A stretch of 64,000 bases of DNA from Hydrogenophaga crocea (GCF_011388215.1 NZ_CP049989.1:4134001-4198000), one strand, 5' to 3'. Counted from the first letter of the stretch, positions 27,741 to 38,449 are shown. Made by a program: numbers and translations. The notes: generated from the sequence alone by a model not told the origin.

Positions 27741-30700
27741 ATGGCCGCCGCCGCCCCGATCTCGCTCTCGCGCCCCTTCATCCTGCGGCCGGTGGCGACC
27801 TCGCTGCTGATGCTCGCGGTGCTGATCGCGGGCCTGCTCGCCTGGCGCCAGCTGCCTGTGTCGGCGCTGCCGCAGGTGGACTACCCGGTGATCCAGGTGT
27901 TCACCTTCCAGCCCGGCGCCAGCCCCGACGTGACCGCGCGCACCGTCACCGCGCCGCTGGAGCGCCGGCTGGGCCAGATCCCCGGCCTGGCGCAGATGTC
28001 GTCCACCAGCTCGGGCGGGGCCTCGGTGATCACGCTGCGCTTCGCGCTCGAGGTCGACCTCGGCGTGGCCGAGCAGGACGTGCAGGCCGCGCTGCAAAGC
28101 GCCAACAGCCTGCTGCCCAACGACCTGCCCGCGCCGCCGATCTACCGCAAGGTCAACCCGGCCGACGTGCCCATCCTCACGCTGGCCATCAGCTCCGAAG
28201 GCCTGCCGCTGCCGCGCGTGGTCGACCTGGTGGACACGCGCATGGCGGGCCAGATCTCGCGCCTGCCCGGCGTGGGCCTGGTGAGCCTGGCGGGCGGCCA
28301 GCGCCCCGCCATCCGCGTGCAGGCCAACGGCCGCGCGCTCGCGGCCAACGGGCTTACGCTCGAAGAGCTGCGCACGGCCATCGCCGCGGCCAACAACAAC
28401 CAGCCCAAGGGCAGCTTCGACGGCGAACTGCGCAGCACCCTGCTCGACGCCAATGACCAGCTGCGCACCGTGGGCGAGTACCGCCGCCTGATCGTGGCCT
28501 GGCGCGACGGCGCGCCGCTGCGCCTGGGCGACGTGGCGCGCGTGGAGGAGGGCGCCGAAGACCGCTTCCTCGCGGCCTGGGCCGGCATGGCCTGCGCCGA
28601 GGGCCAGACCGGCGGCTGCGGCCTCGCGCCCGCGGTGCTGCTCAACATCCAGCGCCAGCCCGGCGCCAACGTGATCGCGGTGGCCAACCAGGTGCGCGCG
28701 CTGCTGCCGCAGCTCACCGCCACGCTGCCGGCCAACGTGAAGGTGCAGGTGGTGTCCGACCGCACCGAGAGCATCCGCGCTTCGGTGCGCGACGTGCAGA
28801 AAGAGCTGCTGTTCGCCATCGCGCTGGTGGTGGCCGTGACCTTCGTCTTCCTGCGCACGCTGCCCGCCACCCTCATTCCCAGCGTGGCGGTGCCGCTGTC
28901 GCTGGTGGGCACCTTCGCGGCCATGCTGATGCTGGGCTACTCGCTCAACAACCTCTCGCTCATGGCGCTCACCATCGCCACCGGCTTCGTGGTCGACGAC
29001 GCCATCGTGATGCTGGAGAACATCGCGCGCCACCGCGAAGAGGGCGCAGGCCCGCTCGAGGCCGCGCTCAAGGGCGCGAGCGAGATCGGCTTCACCCTGG
29101 TCTCGCTCACGGTGTCGCTGGTGGCGGTGCTGATCCCGCTGCTGTTCATGGCCGACGTGGTGGGCCGGCTGTTCCACGAGTTCGCGGTCACGCTCGCGGT
29201 GGCCATCGGCATCTCGCTGCTGGTCTCGCTCACGCTCACGCCCATGATGGCCGCGCGTATGCTCACCGCAGCGCCCGCGCACGCCGAGGGCCGGCGCGAC
29301 TGGCTGAGCGGCGTGATCGACCGCTACGACCAGGCCCTGGGCTGGGTGCTGCAGCGCCAGCCGCTCGCGCTGCTCGCCATGGCGGCCACGCTGGTGCTCA
29401 CGGCGCTGCTCTACCTGGTCGTGCCCAAGGGCTTCTTCCCGGTGCAGGACGCGGGCGCGATCCAGGTCGTCACCGAAGCGCCGCAGAGCGTGTCGTTTGC
29501 CGCCATGGCCGAGCGCCAGCAGGCGCTCGCGCGCGCCCTGCTCGACGAAGCGCCGGTGCAGAGCGTGGCGTCCTACATCGGCGTGGACGGCAGCAACGCC
29601 ACACTCAACAGCGGCCGCATGCTGATCACGCTCGCGCCGCACGCGCAGCGCTCGGTCTCGGCGGGCGAACTCATCGAGCGGCTGCGCGAGCGCGCGCGCG
29701 GCGTGCAGGGCATCAGCGCCTGGTTCCAGCCGGTGCAGGAGCTGGGCCTGGAAGACCGCATCAGCCGCACCCAGTACCAGTTCACGCTCAGCTCGCCCGA
29801 CAGCGCGCTGCTGGCCGAGTGGACCGGGCGCCTGCTGGCCGCGCTGGCCGAGCGCCCCGAGCTCGCCGACGTGGCGAGCAACCTGCAGCAGGAAGGCCTG
29901 CAGGCCTACCTCGAGATCGACCGCGACGCCGCCGCGCGCCTGGGCCTGCGCATGGGCGACATCGCCTCGGCGCTGCAGAGCGCCTTCGGCCAGCGCCAGG
30001 TGAGCACGCTGTTCACGCACGCCAGCCAGTACCGCGTGGTGCTCGAGAGCGACGACGCCGCGCGCGGCGGCCTGGCCGCGCTCGAAGGCGTGTACGTGCG
30101 GCCCGCCGCGGGCGGCGCCGACGCGCGGCCCGTGCCGCTGTCGGCCGTGGCGCGCGCGGTGGAAAAGCGCGCGCCGCTGGCCATCGACCACCAGGGCCAG
30201 TTCCCCGCGGTCACGCTGTCGTTCAACCTCGCGCCCGGTCATTCGCTGGGCGAGGCTGTGGCTGCGATCGAAACCGTGCAGCGCCAGATCGCGCTGCCGC
30301 TGGCGGTGGAGCTGCGCTTCCAGGGCGCGGCCGAGGGCTTTCGCAGCTCGCTGGCCAACACGCTGTGGCTGATCCTGGCCGCGGTGGTGGTGATGTACCT
30401 GGTGCTGGGCATGCTCTACGAAAGCGCCATCCACCCGCTCACCATCCTGTCCACGCTGCCCTCGGCCACGGTGGGGGCGCTGGCCGCGCTGCTGCTCGCG
30501 GGCCGCCCGCTCGACCTGATCGCGGTGATCGGCATCGTGCTGCTGATCGGCCTGGTGAAGAAGAACGGCATCATGATGGTCGACTTCGCGCTCGACGCGC
30601 AGCGCCGCCTGGGCCTGTCGCCGCGCGAGGCCATCCACCGCGCCGCGCTGCTGCGCTTTCGCCCCATCCTCATGACCACGCTGGCCGCGCTGTTCGGCGC

Positions 30701-30872
30701 GGTGCCGCTGATGCTGGCCAGCGGCTCGGGCGCCGAGCTGCGCCAGCCGCTGGGCATCGTGATGGTGGGCGGGCTGATCGTGAGCCAGGTGCTCACGCTG
30801 TTCACCACGCCGGTGGTGTACCTGGCGTTCGACCGCCTTGCGCGCCGCCGCGCGGCCGCCCCCGCCGCCTGA
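27741..30872 (+). CDS. mdtB: RND multidrug efflux transporter subunit, MdtB type
   Basis: A 1043-aa pump subunit. Begins [20 protein letters not shown], the MdtB pattern. TM4 Asp pair in [18 protein letters not shown]10 Lys in [17 protein letters not shown]. It should form a mixed trimer with the next gene product (MdtC type). A short insertion around residues 282-296 brings two cysteines (285 and 293) into a periplasmic loop where the E. coli protein, as remembered, has none. An upstream GTG at 27732 is a less likely start. Confidence 0.94.
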   Translation: MAAAAPISLSRPFILRPVATSLLMLAVLIAGLLAWRQLPVSALPQVDYPVIQVFTFQPGASPDVTARTVTAPLERRLGQIPGLAQMSSTSSGGASVITLRFALEVDLGVAEQDVQAALQSANSLLPNDLPAPPIYRKVNPADVPILTLAISSEGLPLPRVVDLVDTRMAGQISRLPGVGLVSLAGGQRPAIRVQANGRALAANGLTLEELRTAIAAANNNQPKGSFDGELRSTLLDANDQLRTVGEYRRLIVAWRDGAPLRLGDVARVEEGAEDRFLAAWAGMACAEGQTGGCGLAPAVLLNIQRQPGANVIAVANQVRALLPQLTATLPANVKVQVVSDRTESIRASVRDVQKELLFAIALVVAVTFVFLRTLPATLIPSVAVPLSLVGTFAAMLMLGYSLNNLSLMALTIATGFVVDDAIVMLENIARHREEGAGPLEAALKGASEIGFTLVSLTVSLVAVLIPLLFMADVVGRLFHEFAVTLAVAIGISLLVSLTLTPMMAARMLTAAPAHAEGRRDWLSGVIDRYDQALGWVLQRQPLALLAMAATLVLTALLYLVVPKGFFPVQDAGAIQVVTEAPQSVSFAAMAERQQALARALLDEAPVQSVASYIGVDGSNATLNSGRMLITLAPHAQRSVSAGELIERLRERARGVQGISAWFQPVQELGLEDRISRTQYQFTLSSPDSALLAEWTGRLLAALAERPELADVASNLQQEGLQAYLEIDRDAAARLGLRMGDIASALQSAFGQRQVSTLFTHASQYRVVLESDDAARGGLAALEGVYVRPAAGGADARPVPLSAVARAVEKRAPLAIDHQGQFPAVTLSFNLAPGHSLGEAVAAIETVQRQIALPLAVELRFQGAAEGFRSSLANTLWLILAAVVVMYLVLGMLYESAIHPLTILSTLPSATVGALAALLLAGRPLDLIAVIGIVLLIGLVKKNGIMMVDFALDAQRRLGLSPREAIHRAALLRFRPILMTTLAALFGAVPLMLASGSGAELRQPLGIVMVGGLIVSQVLTLFTTPVVYLAFDRLARRRAAAPAA

Positions 30873-30888
30873 ACCCCGCGCCGCCGCC

Positions 30889-33800
30889 ATGCACGCCCTG
30901 GCCCGCTTCTTCATCCGCCGCCCCGTGGGCAGCGTCATGCTGGCCATCGCCATCGTGCTCGCGGGCCTGCTGGCGCTGCGGCTGCTGCCGGTGTCGCCGC
31001 TGCCGCGCGTGGACTTCCCCGTGATCCAGGTGCGCGCCAGCCTGCCCGGCGCCAGCCCCGAGAGCATGGCCGCCACCGTGGCCGCGCCGCTGGAGCGCGC
31101 GCTCGGCGCCATCGCGGGCGTCACCAGCATCCGCTCCAACAGCAACCAGGGCAGCACCAACATCACGCTGCAGTTTGACCTCGCGCGCGACATCGACGAC
31201 GCCGCGCGCGAAGTGCAGGCCGCCATCAACGCCTCGCGCGGCCAGCTGCCCTCGGGCATGCCGGGCAACCCGACTTTCGTCAAGGTCAACCCCTCGCAGG
31301 CGCCCATCATGGCGCTCGCGCTCTCCTCGCCGCGGCTGCCCTCGTCGGCGCTGTACGACAACGCGTCCACCGTGCTGGCGCAGAAGATCGCGCAGATCGT
31401 GGGCGTGGGCGAGGTCACGGTGGACGGCTCCTCGCTGCCCGCGGTGCGCGTGCAGGTCAAGCCCGAGGCGCTCGCGCACCGCGGCATGGCGCTCGACGAC
31501 GTGCGTCGCGCTATCGCCGACGCCAACGCCTGGCGGCCCTTCGGCCAGGTGGAGGCGAACGATCGGCGCTGGCAGATCGCGCTGCCCGCGCCGCTGCGCA
31601 GCGCGGCCGATTTTTCGCAGCTCGTGGTGCGCAACGAGGGCGGCGCGCTGGTGCGCCTGGCCGACGTGGCCGAGGTCAGCGACTCGGTGGAGAACCGCTA
31701 CACCGCGGGCTACCACAACGACCGGCCCGCGGTGGTGCTGCTGGTGAGCCGGCGGCCCGGCGCCAACATCGTGCAGACCATCGACGCCATCCACGAGCAG
31801 CTGCCGCAGCTGCGCGCGCTGCTGCCGGCCGACACCGAGCTGCGCGTGGTGATGGACCGCTCGCCCGGCATCCGCGCCACGCTGCGCGAAGCGCGCTTCG
31901 CCCTCATGCTCTCGTGCGTGCTGGTGATGGCCGTGGTCTGGGCCTTCCTGGCCAACCTGCGCACCGCGCTGATCCCCGCGCTCGCGCTGCCGGTGTCGCT
32001 GGTGGGCGCGCTCGCGGTCATGTGGTGGCAGGGCTTCTCGCTCAACAACCTGTCGGTGATGGCGCTGATCGTGGCCGCGGGCCTGGTGGTGGACGACGCC
32101 ATCGTGGTGCTCGAGAACATCCAGCGCCACCTCGAACGCGCGCGCGCCGCGCTGGCCGCCACGGGCCGGCGCGAGATCGGCCGGCGCACGGTGTGGCGCG
32201 CCGCGCTCGCCGGCGCGGGGGAGGTCGGCTTCACGCTGCTGGCCATGAACCTCGCGCTGATCGTGGTGTTCATCTCCACGCTGTTCATGGGCGGCGTGGT
32301 CGAGCGCCTGTTCCGCGAGTTCGCCATCACGCTGGTGGCGGCCATGCTGATCTCGCTGGCGGTGTCGGTCACGCTCACGCCCGCGCTGTGCGCGCACGGC
32401 CTGCCCGCGGGCGGCGCGCCGCGCCCGCCTGGGCCGCTGGCGCGCTTCTTCGCCACGCTGCTGGCCGACGTGCAATCGGGCTACGCGCGCAGCCTGGGCT
32501 TCGCGCTGCGCCACCCCTGGCTCACGCTGCTGCTGCTCGGCGCCACGGTGGCGCTCAATGTGTGGCTCTACGTGGCCATTCCCAAGGGCATGCTGCCGCA
32601 GCAGGACACCGGACAGCTCAGCGGCTTCGTGCGCGGCGACGACGGCTTCTCCTTCCAGGGCATGCAGCCCAAGGTCGAGGCCTACCGCCGCCTGCTCGTG
32701 GCCGACCCCGCGGTGGCCGACGTGACCGGCGTGAGCGGTGGGCGCACCGGCACCAGCAACTCGTGGTTCCGCATCCGCCTGAAGCCGCTGGCCGAGCGGC
32801 GCGAGAGCGCGTCGGCCGTGGTGGCCCGGCTGCGCGCGAGCGCGCCCAGGATCGCGGGCGGGGTGCTGTTCGTCTCGGTCGACCAGGACATCCGCCTGGC
32901 CAGCGGCGGCGGCGACAACGAGTACCTGTTCGTGATGCGCTCCGACTCGCTGCAGGACCTGCGCCGCTGGACCCGCCCCGTGGGCGAGGCCCTGCGCGCG
33001 CTGCCTGAGCTCGCCGACGTGGACTTCGGCGCCGGTGAAGACGCGCAGCAGGTGACGCTGCAGGTCGACCGCGAGGCCGCGCGCCGCCTCGGCGTGGACA
33101 TGAACACCGTGACCACCGCGCTCAACAACGCCTTCTCGCAGCGCCAGGTGGCCACGCTCTACGACCCGCTCAACCAGTACCGCGTGGTGATGGAGGCCGA
33201 CCCGCGCGGCCACAGCGAGCCGAGCGCGCTCGAGACGGTGGACATCCTCAACGCCGCGGGCCAGCGCGTGCCGCTGAGCGCCATCGCCACCTGGCGCTAC
33301 GGCCTCACGCGCGACCGCGTGCAGCACGACGCGCAGTTCGCGTCCGCCGGCATCAGCTACGGCCTCGCGCCCGGCGTGAGCCTGCAGCAGGCGCAGCAGG
33401 CGATCGAGCGTGCCGTCAATGGCCTGGTCATGCCCACCAGCATTTCCACCGGCGAGCGCGCGAGCGACCCCAACAGCCTGCAGGCCACGCTCAAGCGCCA
33501 GCCCTGGCTGATCCTGGCGGTGCTGGTCACCGTGTACCTGGTGCTGGGCATGCTCTACGAAAGCCTGCTGCACCCGCTCACCATCCTGTCCACGCTGCCC
33601 TCGGCCGGCGTGGGCGCGCTGCTGGCGCTGCGCGTGTCCGACACCGAGTTCAGCCTGATCGCGCTGCTCGGCCTGTTCCTGCTGCTGGGCGTGGTGATGA
33701 AGAACGCCATCCTGATGATCGACTTCGCGCTCGCCGCGCAGCGCGAGCGCGCGCTCGCGCCGCGCGAGGCCATCCACGACGCCGCGCTGCGCCGCCTGCG

Positions 33801-34032
33801 CCCCATCCTCATGACCAATCTGGCGGCGCTGCTCGGCGCGGTGCCGCTGGTGCTGGGTCTGGGCGAAGGCTCCGAATTGCGCCGCCCGCTGGGCATCGCC
33901 ATCATCGGCGGCCTCGCGGTGAGCCAGCTGCTCACGCTCTACACCACGCCCGTGGTCTACCTGATGCTCGAACGCCTGCGCCAGCGCGTGTGGCGCGCGC
34001 CGTCGGACACCGCCGTTGCCCGCCATGCCTGA
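30889..34032 (+). CDS. mdtC: RND multidrug efflux transporter subunit, MdtC type
   Basis: A 1047-aa pump subunit starting MHALARFFIRRPVGSVML. It carries GLVVDDAIVVLENIQRH in TM4 and GVVMKNAILMIDFALAAQ in TM10, so the proton relay looks intact. 16 bp after the mdtB-type gene, fitting a hetero-trimer encoded by adjacent paralogues. The two subunits differ clearly, so this is not a recent tandem duplication. Its stop lies 8 bp inside the next gene. Confidence 0.94.
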   Translation: MHALARFFIRRPVGSVMLAIAIVLAGLLALRLLPVSPLPRVDFPVIQVRASLPGASPESMAATVAAPLERALGAIAGVTSIRSNSNQGSTNITLQFDLARDIDDAAREVQAAINASRGQLPSGMPGNPTFVKVNPSQAPIMALALSSPRLPSSALYDNASTVLAQKIAQIVGVGEVTVDGSSLPAVRVQVKPEALAHRGMALDDVRRAIADANAWRPFGQVEANDRRWQIALPAPLRSAADFSQLVVRNEGGALVRLADVAEVSDSVENRYTAGYHNDRPAVVLLVSRRPGANIVQTIDAIHEQLPQLRALLPADTELRVVMDRSPGIRATLREARFALMLSCVLVMAVVWAFLANLRTALIPALALPVSLVGALAVMWWQGFSLNNLSVMALIVAAGLVVDDAIVVLENIQRHLERARAALAATGRREIGRRTVWRAALAGAGEVGFTLLAMNLALIVVFISTLFMGGVVERLFREFAITLVAAMLISLAVSVTLTPALCAHGLPAGGAPRPPGPLARFFATLLADVQSGYARSLGFALRHPWLTLLLLGATVALNVWLYVAIPKGMLPQQDTGQLSGFVRGDDGFSFQGMQPKVEAYRRLLVADPAVADVTGVSGGRTGTSNSWFRIRLKPLAERRESASAVVARLRASAPRIAGGVLFVSVDQDIRLASGGGDNEYLFVMRSDSLQDLRRWTRPVGEALRALPELADVDFGAGEDAQQVTLQVDREAARRLGVDMNTVTTALNNAFSQRQVATLYDPLNQYRVVMEADPRGHSEPSALETVDILNAAGQRVPLSAIATWRYGLTRDRVQHDAQFASAGISYGLAPGVSLQQAQQAIERAVNGLVMPTSISTGERASDPNSLQATLKRQPWLILAVLVTVYLVLGMLYESLLHPLTILSTLPSAGVGALLALRVSDTEFSLIALLGLFLLLGVVMKNAILMIDFALAAQRERALAPREAIHDAALRRLRPILMTNLAALLGAVPLVLGLGEGSELRRPLGIAIIGGLAVSQLLTLYTTPVVYLMLERLRQRVWRAPSDTAVARHA

Positions 34033-35494
34033 CCTGTCTCCCATGCCCCCGCTGCGACGCGCGTTGCCGCTGGCCCTGCTCCTGGCCCTGCTCCTGGCAC
34101 TTGCGGCCTGCGCGAGCGCTCCCGGCGCGCACCGCGCGCCCGATGCCGCGCTGCCCGCGGCCTTCCAGCATGCCGCGCCCGCGGCCGCCGCGGCCGCTGA
34201 GGCCAGTGCGGCCGCGGAGGCCCCCATCGACCCCGCGTGGTGGCTGGCGTATGGCGACCCCGAGCTCGACCGCCTGCTGCGCCGCGTGGCCGAGGCCAAC
34301 CCCGAGCTTGCGCAGGCCGAGGCGCGCTACCGCCAGGCGCTCGCGCAGGTGGACGCGGCGCGCGCGCTGGCCTGGCCGCAGCTCGGCGCGGGGGCGGCGG
34401 CCACGCGCAGCGGCAGCAGCGGCGGCGCGGCCTCGGGCCTCAACAGCGCGGGCGGCACGCGCAGCCTCTACAGCGCCGGGCTCGACCTCTCGTGGACGCC
34501 CGACCTCTGGGGCCGCGTGGCGCTGCAGCGCCAGGCCGCCAGCGCGAGCGCCGACGCGCAGGCCGCGCTGGTCGATGCCGCGCGGCTCGCGCTGCAGCTC
34601 GCGGCCGCGCAGGGCTATGTGCGCCTGCGCGCGCTCGACGCGCAGGCCGCGCTGTTCGCGCAGGCCGACCAGGCCTTCGCGCGCTCGCTGCAGATCACCC
34701 AGCTGCAGTACGAGGCCGGCCTGGTCGCGCGCGCCGACGTGATCCAGGCCGAGACGCAACTGCAGTCGCTGCGCACGCAGGTGTTCACGCTGCAGCGCCA
34801 GCGCGCGCTCGAAGCCAACGCGCTCGCGCTGCTCGCGGGCAGCACGCCGGCCGATTTCCCCGTGGCCGTGCGCGACGCCGCTGGGTCGGCCTTGCCCGCG
34901 GTGCCGCCCGCGCCCGCCGCCGTGCCCGCCGAGCTGCTGCGCCGCCGGCCCGACCTCGCCGCGGCCGACCGCCTGCTGGCCGCGGCCCACGCGCGCGTGG
35001 GCCTCGCGCAGCGCGCCTGGCTGCCCGATCTCACGCTCTCGGCCAGCGGCAGCCTGCAGGCCGGCAGCCTCGCGCGGCTGGTCGACGCGCCCGCGCGCGT
35101 GTGGTCGCTGGGCCCGCAGCTCGCGGCCACGCTGTTCGACGGCGGCGCCCGCCGCGCCAACGAGGCCTTCAGCACCGCGGCCTACGACGAACAGGCCGCG
35201 GCCTGGCGCGCGGGCGTGCTCGCGGCGGTGCGCGAAACCGAAGACGCGCTGGCGCAGCTGGCCAGCCTCACCGCGCAGGACCGCCAGCAGCAGCGCCTGG
35301 TGGAACTCGCGAACCAGAACGAGCGCGTGGTGATCGACCGCTACGAAGCCGGCGAGATCGGCTTTCTCGAAGTGGCCACCGCCCAGAACACCGCGCTCGC
35401 GGCGCGCCGCGCGGCGCTCGACGTGCAGGCCCAGCGGTTGGCGGCAAGCATGGCGCTCGTCGGCGCGCTGGGCGGGGGATGGACACGACCATGA
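34025..35494 (+). CDS. Outer-membrane efflux factor lipoprotein of the MdtABC-type pump
   Basis: A 489-aa TolC-like channel. The signal is a long Leu/Ala run ending LALAAC (Cys29 from this start). First OEP half includes GLDLSWTPDLWGRVALQRQA; the second starts after VPAELLRRRPDLAAADRLL and includes LAATLFDGGARRANEAF. Enterobacterial mdtABC lacks its own channel gene; here one is built in, as is common in beta-proteobacteria. ATG 34025 overlaps the mdtC-type stop; ATG 34043 is an alternative. Confidence 0.93.
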   Translation: MPDLSPMPPLRRALPLALLLALLLALAACASAPGAHRAPDAALPAAFQHAAPAAAAAAEASAAAEAPIDPAWWLAYGDPELDRLLRRVAEANPELAQAEARYRQALAQVDAARALAWPQLGAGAAATRSGSSGGAASGLNSAGGTRSLYSAGLDLSWTPDLWGRVALQRQAASASADAQAALVDAARLALQLAAAQGYVRLRALDAQAALFAQADQAFARSLQITQLQYEAGLVARADVIQAETQLQSLRTQVFTLQRQRALEANALALLAGSTPADFPVAVRDAAGSALPAVPPAPAAVPAELLRRRPDLAAADRLLAAAHARVGLAQRAWLPDLTLSASGSLQAGSLARLVDAPARVWSLGPQLAATLFDGGARRANEAFSTAAYDEQAAAWRAGVLAAVRETEDALAQLASLTAQDRQQQRLVELANQNERVVIDRYEAGEIGFLEVATAQNTALAARRAALDVQAQRLAASMALVGALGGGWTRP

Positions 35495-36186
35495 ACGACG
35501 ACCGGCTGCTGATCGACACCCAGGGCGGCGTGATGACCCTCACCCTCCACCGCCCCGACAAGCTCAACGCCATCGACAACGGGCTCGCGCGCGCGCTGCT
35601 CGCGGCCATCGCCGTGGCCGAGGCCGATCCCGCGGTGCGGGTGCTGCTGCTGCGCGGCGCGGGCCGCGCGTTCTGCGCCGGGCGCGACGTGAGCGCACCG
35701 CCCACCGAGGACGACCTGGTGCTGGTGCAGGCCGTGTCGCAGGCGCTCGTGGCGCTGCCCAAGCCCGTGGTGGCCGCGGTGCACGGCTGGACCGTGGGCG
35801 CCGGGCTCGAGTGGATGCTCAACGCCGACATCGTGGTGGCGGCCGAGGGCACGCGTTTCAAGCTGCCCGAGGCCTCGCTGGGCGTGTTCGTCACCGGCGG
35901 CCTCAGCGCCACGCTGCCGGCCTACGCGGGCGTGGCGCGCGCCAAGGGCCTGATGCTGCTCGGCGAGCCCTTCAGCGCTGCGCAGGCGCAGGCCTGGGGC
36001 CTGGTGTGGCAGGTGGTGCCGGACGAGGCCCTGGCGGCCGAGGCGCAGCGCACCAGCGAGCGCCTGGCACAGCTCGACCCGGCGGTCGCGGGCCGCTTCA
36101 AGCGGGTGCTCAACCAGATCGGTCTGGCATCCTTCGGGCAGGCCATCGAGGCCGAGAACGCGGCGCAGCGTGCGCTGCAGGGCTGA
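35491..36186 (+). CDS. Enoyl-CoA hydratase/isomerase family protein
   Basis: A 231-aa crotonase-fold protein. Seen: the N-terminal LTLHRPDKLNAID, oxyanion-hole segment GAGRAFCAGRD, and the second oxyanion segment HGWTVGAGLEWMLNADIVVAAEGTRFKLPE. It is somewhat shorter than the usual 255-265 aa and ends soon after the RFKRVLNQ helix. The catalytic Glu region reads PEASLGVFVTGG. The ATG overlaps the preceding channel gene stop (ATGA), so it may ride on the efflux transcript, but its role more likely relates to the organic-acid genes downstream. Substrate unknown. Confidence 0.85.
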   Translation: MNDDRLLIDTQGGVMTLTLHRPDKLNAIDNGLARALLAAIAVAEADPAVRVLLLRGAGRAFCAGRDVSAPPTEDDLVLVQAVSQALVALPKPVVAAVHGWTVGAGLEWMLNADIVVAAEGTRFKLPEASLGVFVTGGLSATLPAYAGVARAKGLMLLGEPFSAAQAQAWGLVWQVVPDEALAAEAQRTSERLAQLDPAVAGRFKRVLNQIGLASFGQAIEAENAAQRALQG

Positions 36187-36218
36187 AGCGCCCCGTCCCC
36201 GCGCCCACCGATCCTCCC

Positions 36219-36887
36219 ATGCGCATCCTGCTCGCCGAAGACGAAACCGACCTCGCGACCTGGCTCGTGAAGGCCCTGGCCCAGAACGACTTCCAGGTCG
36301 ACTGGGTCAACGACGGCCGGCTCGTGCGCCGCAGCCTCAAGGCCACGCGCTACGACGCGCTGATCCTCGACCTCGGGCTGCCCGGGCTCGACGGGCACGA
36401 CGTGCTGGCCGACCTGCGCGAGGCCGACCACCGGCTGCCGGTGCTGATCCTCACCGCGCGCGACACGCTCAACGAGCGCGTGGACTGCCTGCACGCGGGC
36501 GCCGACGACTTCCTCGCCAAGCCCTTCGACGTGGCCGAGCTCGAGGCCCGGCTCACCGCGCTGATCCGCCGCTCGCGCGGCCAGGAGCACCCGCGCTTCG
36601 CCTGCGGGCCGCTGGTGTACGACAGCGCGTCCAAGCAATTCCGGCTGCAGCACGAGCCGCTCAACCTCACGCCGCGCGAGCACGCGGTGCTGCGCGCGCT
36701 CATCCAGCACCCCGGCGAGCCGCTGTCCAAGCGCGAGCTGCTCGAGCGCGTGTTCTCCGACGAGCAGGACGTGCACCCCGAGGCGATCGAGGTGCTGATC
36801 CACCGCATCCGCAAGCGGCTCGAAGGCACGCCGGTGCGCGTGACCACACTGCGCGGCCTGGGCTACCTGCTCGAGGCCGTGGCATGA
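36219..36887 (+). CDS. tctD: OmpR-family response regulator, TctD-like
   Basis: A 222-aa regulator. The receiver has acidic residues in LLAEDETDLA, phospho-Asp in LILDLGLPG, Thr in LILTARDT and an intact LAKPF. The winged-helix domain includes LTPREHAVLRALIQHPGEPLSKREL and IEVLIHRIRKRLEG. With the next gene it forms a pair directly upstream of tctCBA; TctDE-type systems switch on tricarboxylate uptake when the substrate is present. Coupled by ATGA. Confidence 0.9.
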   Translation: MRILLAEDETDLATWLVKALAQNDFQVDWVNDGRLVRRSLKATRYDALILDLGLPGLDGHDVLADLREADHRLPVLILTARDTLNERVDCLHAGADDFLAKPFDVAELEARLTALIRRSRGQEHPRFACGPLVYDSASKQFRLQHEPLNLTPREHAVLRALIQHPGEPLSKRELLERVFSDEQDVHPEAIEVLIHRIRKRLEGTPVRVTTLRGLGYLLEAVA

Positions 36888-38326
36888 AACGCCCGCGCTG
36901 GCCGCTGGTGAGCATCCGCCGCCTGCTGCTGATGCTGCTGGTGCCGGGCATGCTGGTGGTGGCCAGCGCCGAGCTGTGGCTGTCGTGGCGCACCGCCAGC
37001 GACGCCGCCGACGCCGCCTACGACCGCTCGCTGCTGGGCGCGGTGAAGTCGATCGATTCGAGCATCTCCACCGCCAGCGGCGGCCTGGGCGTGGAGCTGC
37101 CCTACCGCATGCTCGAATTCTTCGAGCTCACCGCGCAGGGCCAGGTGTTCTACCGCGTGGCCACCGAAGACGGCCTGGTGGAGATCGGCAGCCCCGACCT
37201 GCCGCTGCCGCCGCAGCCGCTGGAGACCGACAGGCCGCAGTTCCACGAAGGCGAGTACTTCGGCCAGGCCGTGCGCGTGGGCAGCTATGCGCGCGAGCTG
37301 CGCACGCCCGTGGCCGGCGCGCAGGCGCCGCAGCGCGTGATCGTGCAGGTGGCCGAGACGCTGGAGGCGCGGCACGACTTCCGGCGCGCGCTGCTGCTGC
37401 GCACGCTCGCGCGCGACCTGCTGCTCATGCTGCTCGCCAGCGGCCTGCTGGTGGCCAGCATCGCCTGGGCCATGAGCCCGCTCAACCGTTTCCGGCAGGA
37501 GGTCGAGGCGCGCGCGCCGGGCGATCTCACGCCCATGGACCCCGAGGGCGTGCCCGCCGAGGTGCTGCCGCTGGTGCACGCGGTGAACCACCACATCGGC
37601 CGCAGCCGCGAGCAGGCCGAGGCGCGCCGCCGCTTCGTGGACGACGCCTCGCACCAGTTGCGCACGCCGCTGGCCACGCTGTCCACGCAGGTGGCCTACG
37701 CGCAGCGCGAGCCCGACCCGGTGCGCCAGCGCGAGGCGCTGGGCACCATCCGCCAGCAGCTCGACCGCACCATCCAGCAGACCAACCAGCTGCTCGCCCT
37801 GGCGCGCGCCGACGAAGCGCCGCTCGCGCTGCAGCCGGTGGACGTGCTGCGCCTGGCCGAGGCCACCACGCGCGAGGCCTGGAGCGCCGCGCGCGAGCAG
37901 GGCGTGGACCTGGGCCTGGACGCGCCCGAGCGCGCCATGCCCGTGCTGGCCGATGCCGACCTGCTGCGCGAGGCCCTGGGCAACCTGCTGCAGAACGCCA
38001 TCCGCCACACCGGCGCGGGCACGCGCGTGACGGTGCACCTGCGCGAGCAGCCGCGCGCGGGCGCGCCGGCCTGGGTGCACATCGCCGTGGTCGACGACGG
38101 GCCCGGCCTGCCGCCCGAGGAGCTCGCGCGCCTGGGCGAGCGCTTCTTCCGCGGCCAGCGCGCGCACGCGGTGCCGGGCTCGGGCCTGGGTCTGGCCTTC
38201 GTGCGCACCGTGGCGCAGCGCCACGGCGGCGAGCTGCGCCTGGCCCCGGGCGAGGGCGGGCGCGGCCTGTGCGCGACCCTGGTGCTGCCGGCCCTGCCCG
38301 CCGCGGCCCCCACGGCTTCGGGTTAA
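36884..38326 (+). CDS. tctE: Sensor histidine kinase, TctE-like
   Basis: A 480-aa kinase with TM1 (about 12-31), a periplasmic sensor domain (about 32-165; SLLGAVKSIDSSIS and LPYRMLEFFELTAQGQVFYRV-like TctE_N pattern), TM2 (about 175-195) and HAMP. The H-box is DDASHQLRTPLATLSTQ, the N-box NLLQNAIRHTGAG and the G-box GSGLGLAFV. It probably senses an organic acid in the periplasm. Ends 123 bp before tctC. Confidence 0.9.
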   Translation: MKRPRWPLVSIRRLLLMLLVPGMLVVASAELWLSWRTASDAADAAYDRSLLGAVKSIDSSISTASGGLGVELPYRMLEFFELTAQGQVFYRVATEDGLVEIGSPDLPLPPQPLETDRPQFHEGEYFGQAVRVGSYARELRTPVAGAQAPQRVIVQVAETLEARHDFRRALLLRTLARDLLLMLLASGLLVASIAWAMSPLNRFRQEVEARAPGDLTPMDPEGVPAEVLPLVHAVNHHIGRSREQAEARRRFVDDASHQLRTPLATLSTQVAYAQREPDPVRQREALGTIRQQLDRTIQQTNQLLALARADEAPLALQPVDVLRLAEATTREAWSAAREQGVDLGLDAPERAMPVLADADLLREALGNLLQNAIRHTGAGTRVTVHLREQPRAGAPAWVHIAVVDDGPGLPPEELARLGERFFRGQRAHAVPGSGLGLAFVRTVAQRHGGELRLAPGEGGRGLCATLVLPALPAAAPTASG

Positions 38327-38349
38327 CCCTGGGAAAACCCCGCGCGCCT

Positions 38350-38383
38350 TGAAAGCGGTCTGAAAGTGCCGGCTTCCTAGAGT
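38350..38383 (+). promoter_or_regulatory. Putative tctCBA promoter with TctD-type direct repeat
   Basis: TGAAAG occurs at 38350-38355 and again at 38361-38366, spaced by 11 bp, which is one helical turn and the usual arrangement for OmpR-family dimers. A -10-like TAGAGT lies at 38378-38383. The repeat sits where a -35 box would be, suggesting an activator-dependent promoter. Inferred from pattern. Confidence 0.5.
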
Positions 38384-38449
38384 GCGGCCCCAGCATCTGC
38401 CGATGCCCCCGGCGCGCTGCGCGCCCCCGCCACAACCAGGAGACGAACC

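Noticed and set aside
19609..34299. Very long antisense open frames (hundreds to over 1300 codons) opposite the RND pump genes
   Set aside because: Their His/Arg/Gly/Ala-rich, low-complexity translations are the mirror of GC-rich codon bias; the opposite strand encodes full-length, motif-complete pumps.
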